A stretch of 12,525 nucleotides of DNA from an uncultured Lachnospiraceae bacterium (GTDB lineage: Bacteria; Bacillota_A; Clostridia; Lachnospirales; Lachnospiraceae), in contig CACYDL010000016.1 of assembly GCA_902773195.1 (NCBI GenBank), positions 1-12,525 on the forward strand. The letters run 5' to 3'. The notes beneath the pieces were generated by a model. That model made no database searches and was not told where the DNA came from. It saw only the letters and a list, made by a program, of their open reading frames with translations. The translations under genes were made by a program, and so were the position numbers. Below are positions 12,462 to 12,525 of this stretch, piece by piece (the stretch's first letter is position 1; the number at the start of each line of letters is the position of its first letter).

Positions 12462-12525
12462 AATTCTTGAAAACTTCTCCCCTCACCTCATAGTTCGGGA
12501 ACTCGCCCCATGACGCGCACGCCGG
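12445..12525 (-). CDS. possible 3' end of an upstream gene (unidentified)
   Basis: Only 64 bases lie upstream of ftsQ. One minus-strand frame is open from the window edge for 27 codons and stops at TAA (12444-12442), 20 bases inside ftsQ. Another frame is open for 11 codons and stops at TGA (12490-12488). Either could be the tail of a neighbouring cell-wall or division gene, which is expected in this context. Neither tail is recognisable, and I cannot choose between them firmly. The overlapping frame would explain the weak ribosome binding site of ftsQ. Confidence 0.3.

Noticed and set aside
1..12525. CRISPR arrays, insertion sequences, phage genes or att sites
   Set aside because: No repeated spacer pattern, transposase, integrase or terminal repeats were seen; the only tRNA has no duplicated 3' end nearby.

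Overview
The window is about 12.5 kb of GC-rich DNA (roughly 60% by eye). Almost everything is coded on the minus strand, so its genes read from high to low coordinates. FtsZ with a Clostridia-type C-terminal tail, ftsZ overlapped by nrdR, and a pyrH/frr/dxr/cdsA/rseP set without rpsB-tsf point to an anaerobic member of the Clostridia, possibly Lachnospiraceae-like. That placement is inference from gene content and order, not from a marker search.

Layout in minus-strand transcription order: (1) 12525-11712 holds the unresolved 3' end of an upstream gene and then ftsQ/divIB. (2) 11712-9891 is a division and regulation unit: a sigma-A-like promoter, ftsZ with a TTG start, nrdR overlapping ftsZ by TGATG, and a strong terminator. 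(3) 9850-263 is a long tightly packed operon: promoter and structured leader, pyrH, a 176-base gap, frr, dxr, four genes of a TPP/lipoyl-dependent 2-oxoacid or acetoin dehydrogenase (E1 alpha, E1 beta, E2, lipoyl-E3), cdsA, rseP and a terminator. (4) On the plus strand at 1-185, convergent to the operon, lies a tRNA-Leu gene with anticodon AAG, a perfect TATAAT box and a strong terminator.

The operon joins translation and housekeeping (UMP kinase, ribosome recycling factor), isoprenoid synthesis (DXR), phospholipid synthesis (CDP-diacylglycerol synthase), site-2 proteolysis (RseP) and an acyl-CoA-forming dehydrogenase complex. In many Firmicutes the order is rpsB-tsf-pyrH-frr-uppS-cdsA-dxr-rseP. 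Here rpsB-tsf and uppS are absent, dxr has moved ahead of cdsA, and the dehydrogenase cluster sits between them, coupled to dxr by an 8-base overlap.

The most unusual content is the dehydrogenase complex. Its E2 has an intact acyltransferase domain and two tandem subunit-binding domains but no lipoyl domain. The only lipoyl domain in the cluster is fused to the N-terminus of the E3-like flavoprotein. That flavoprotein keeps its FAD and NAD motifs and the C-terminal His-Glu pair but has lost both cysteines of the redox-active disulfide (Gly and Ser in their places). The reading frames and other motifs are intact, so this looks like a re-engineered lipoyl machine rather than a decayed one. How its lipoyl group is reoxidised is the main open question.
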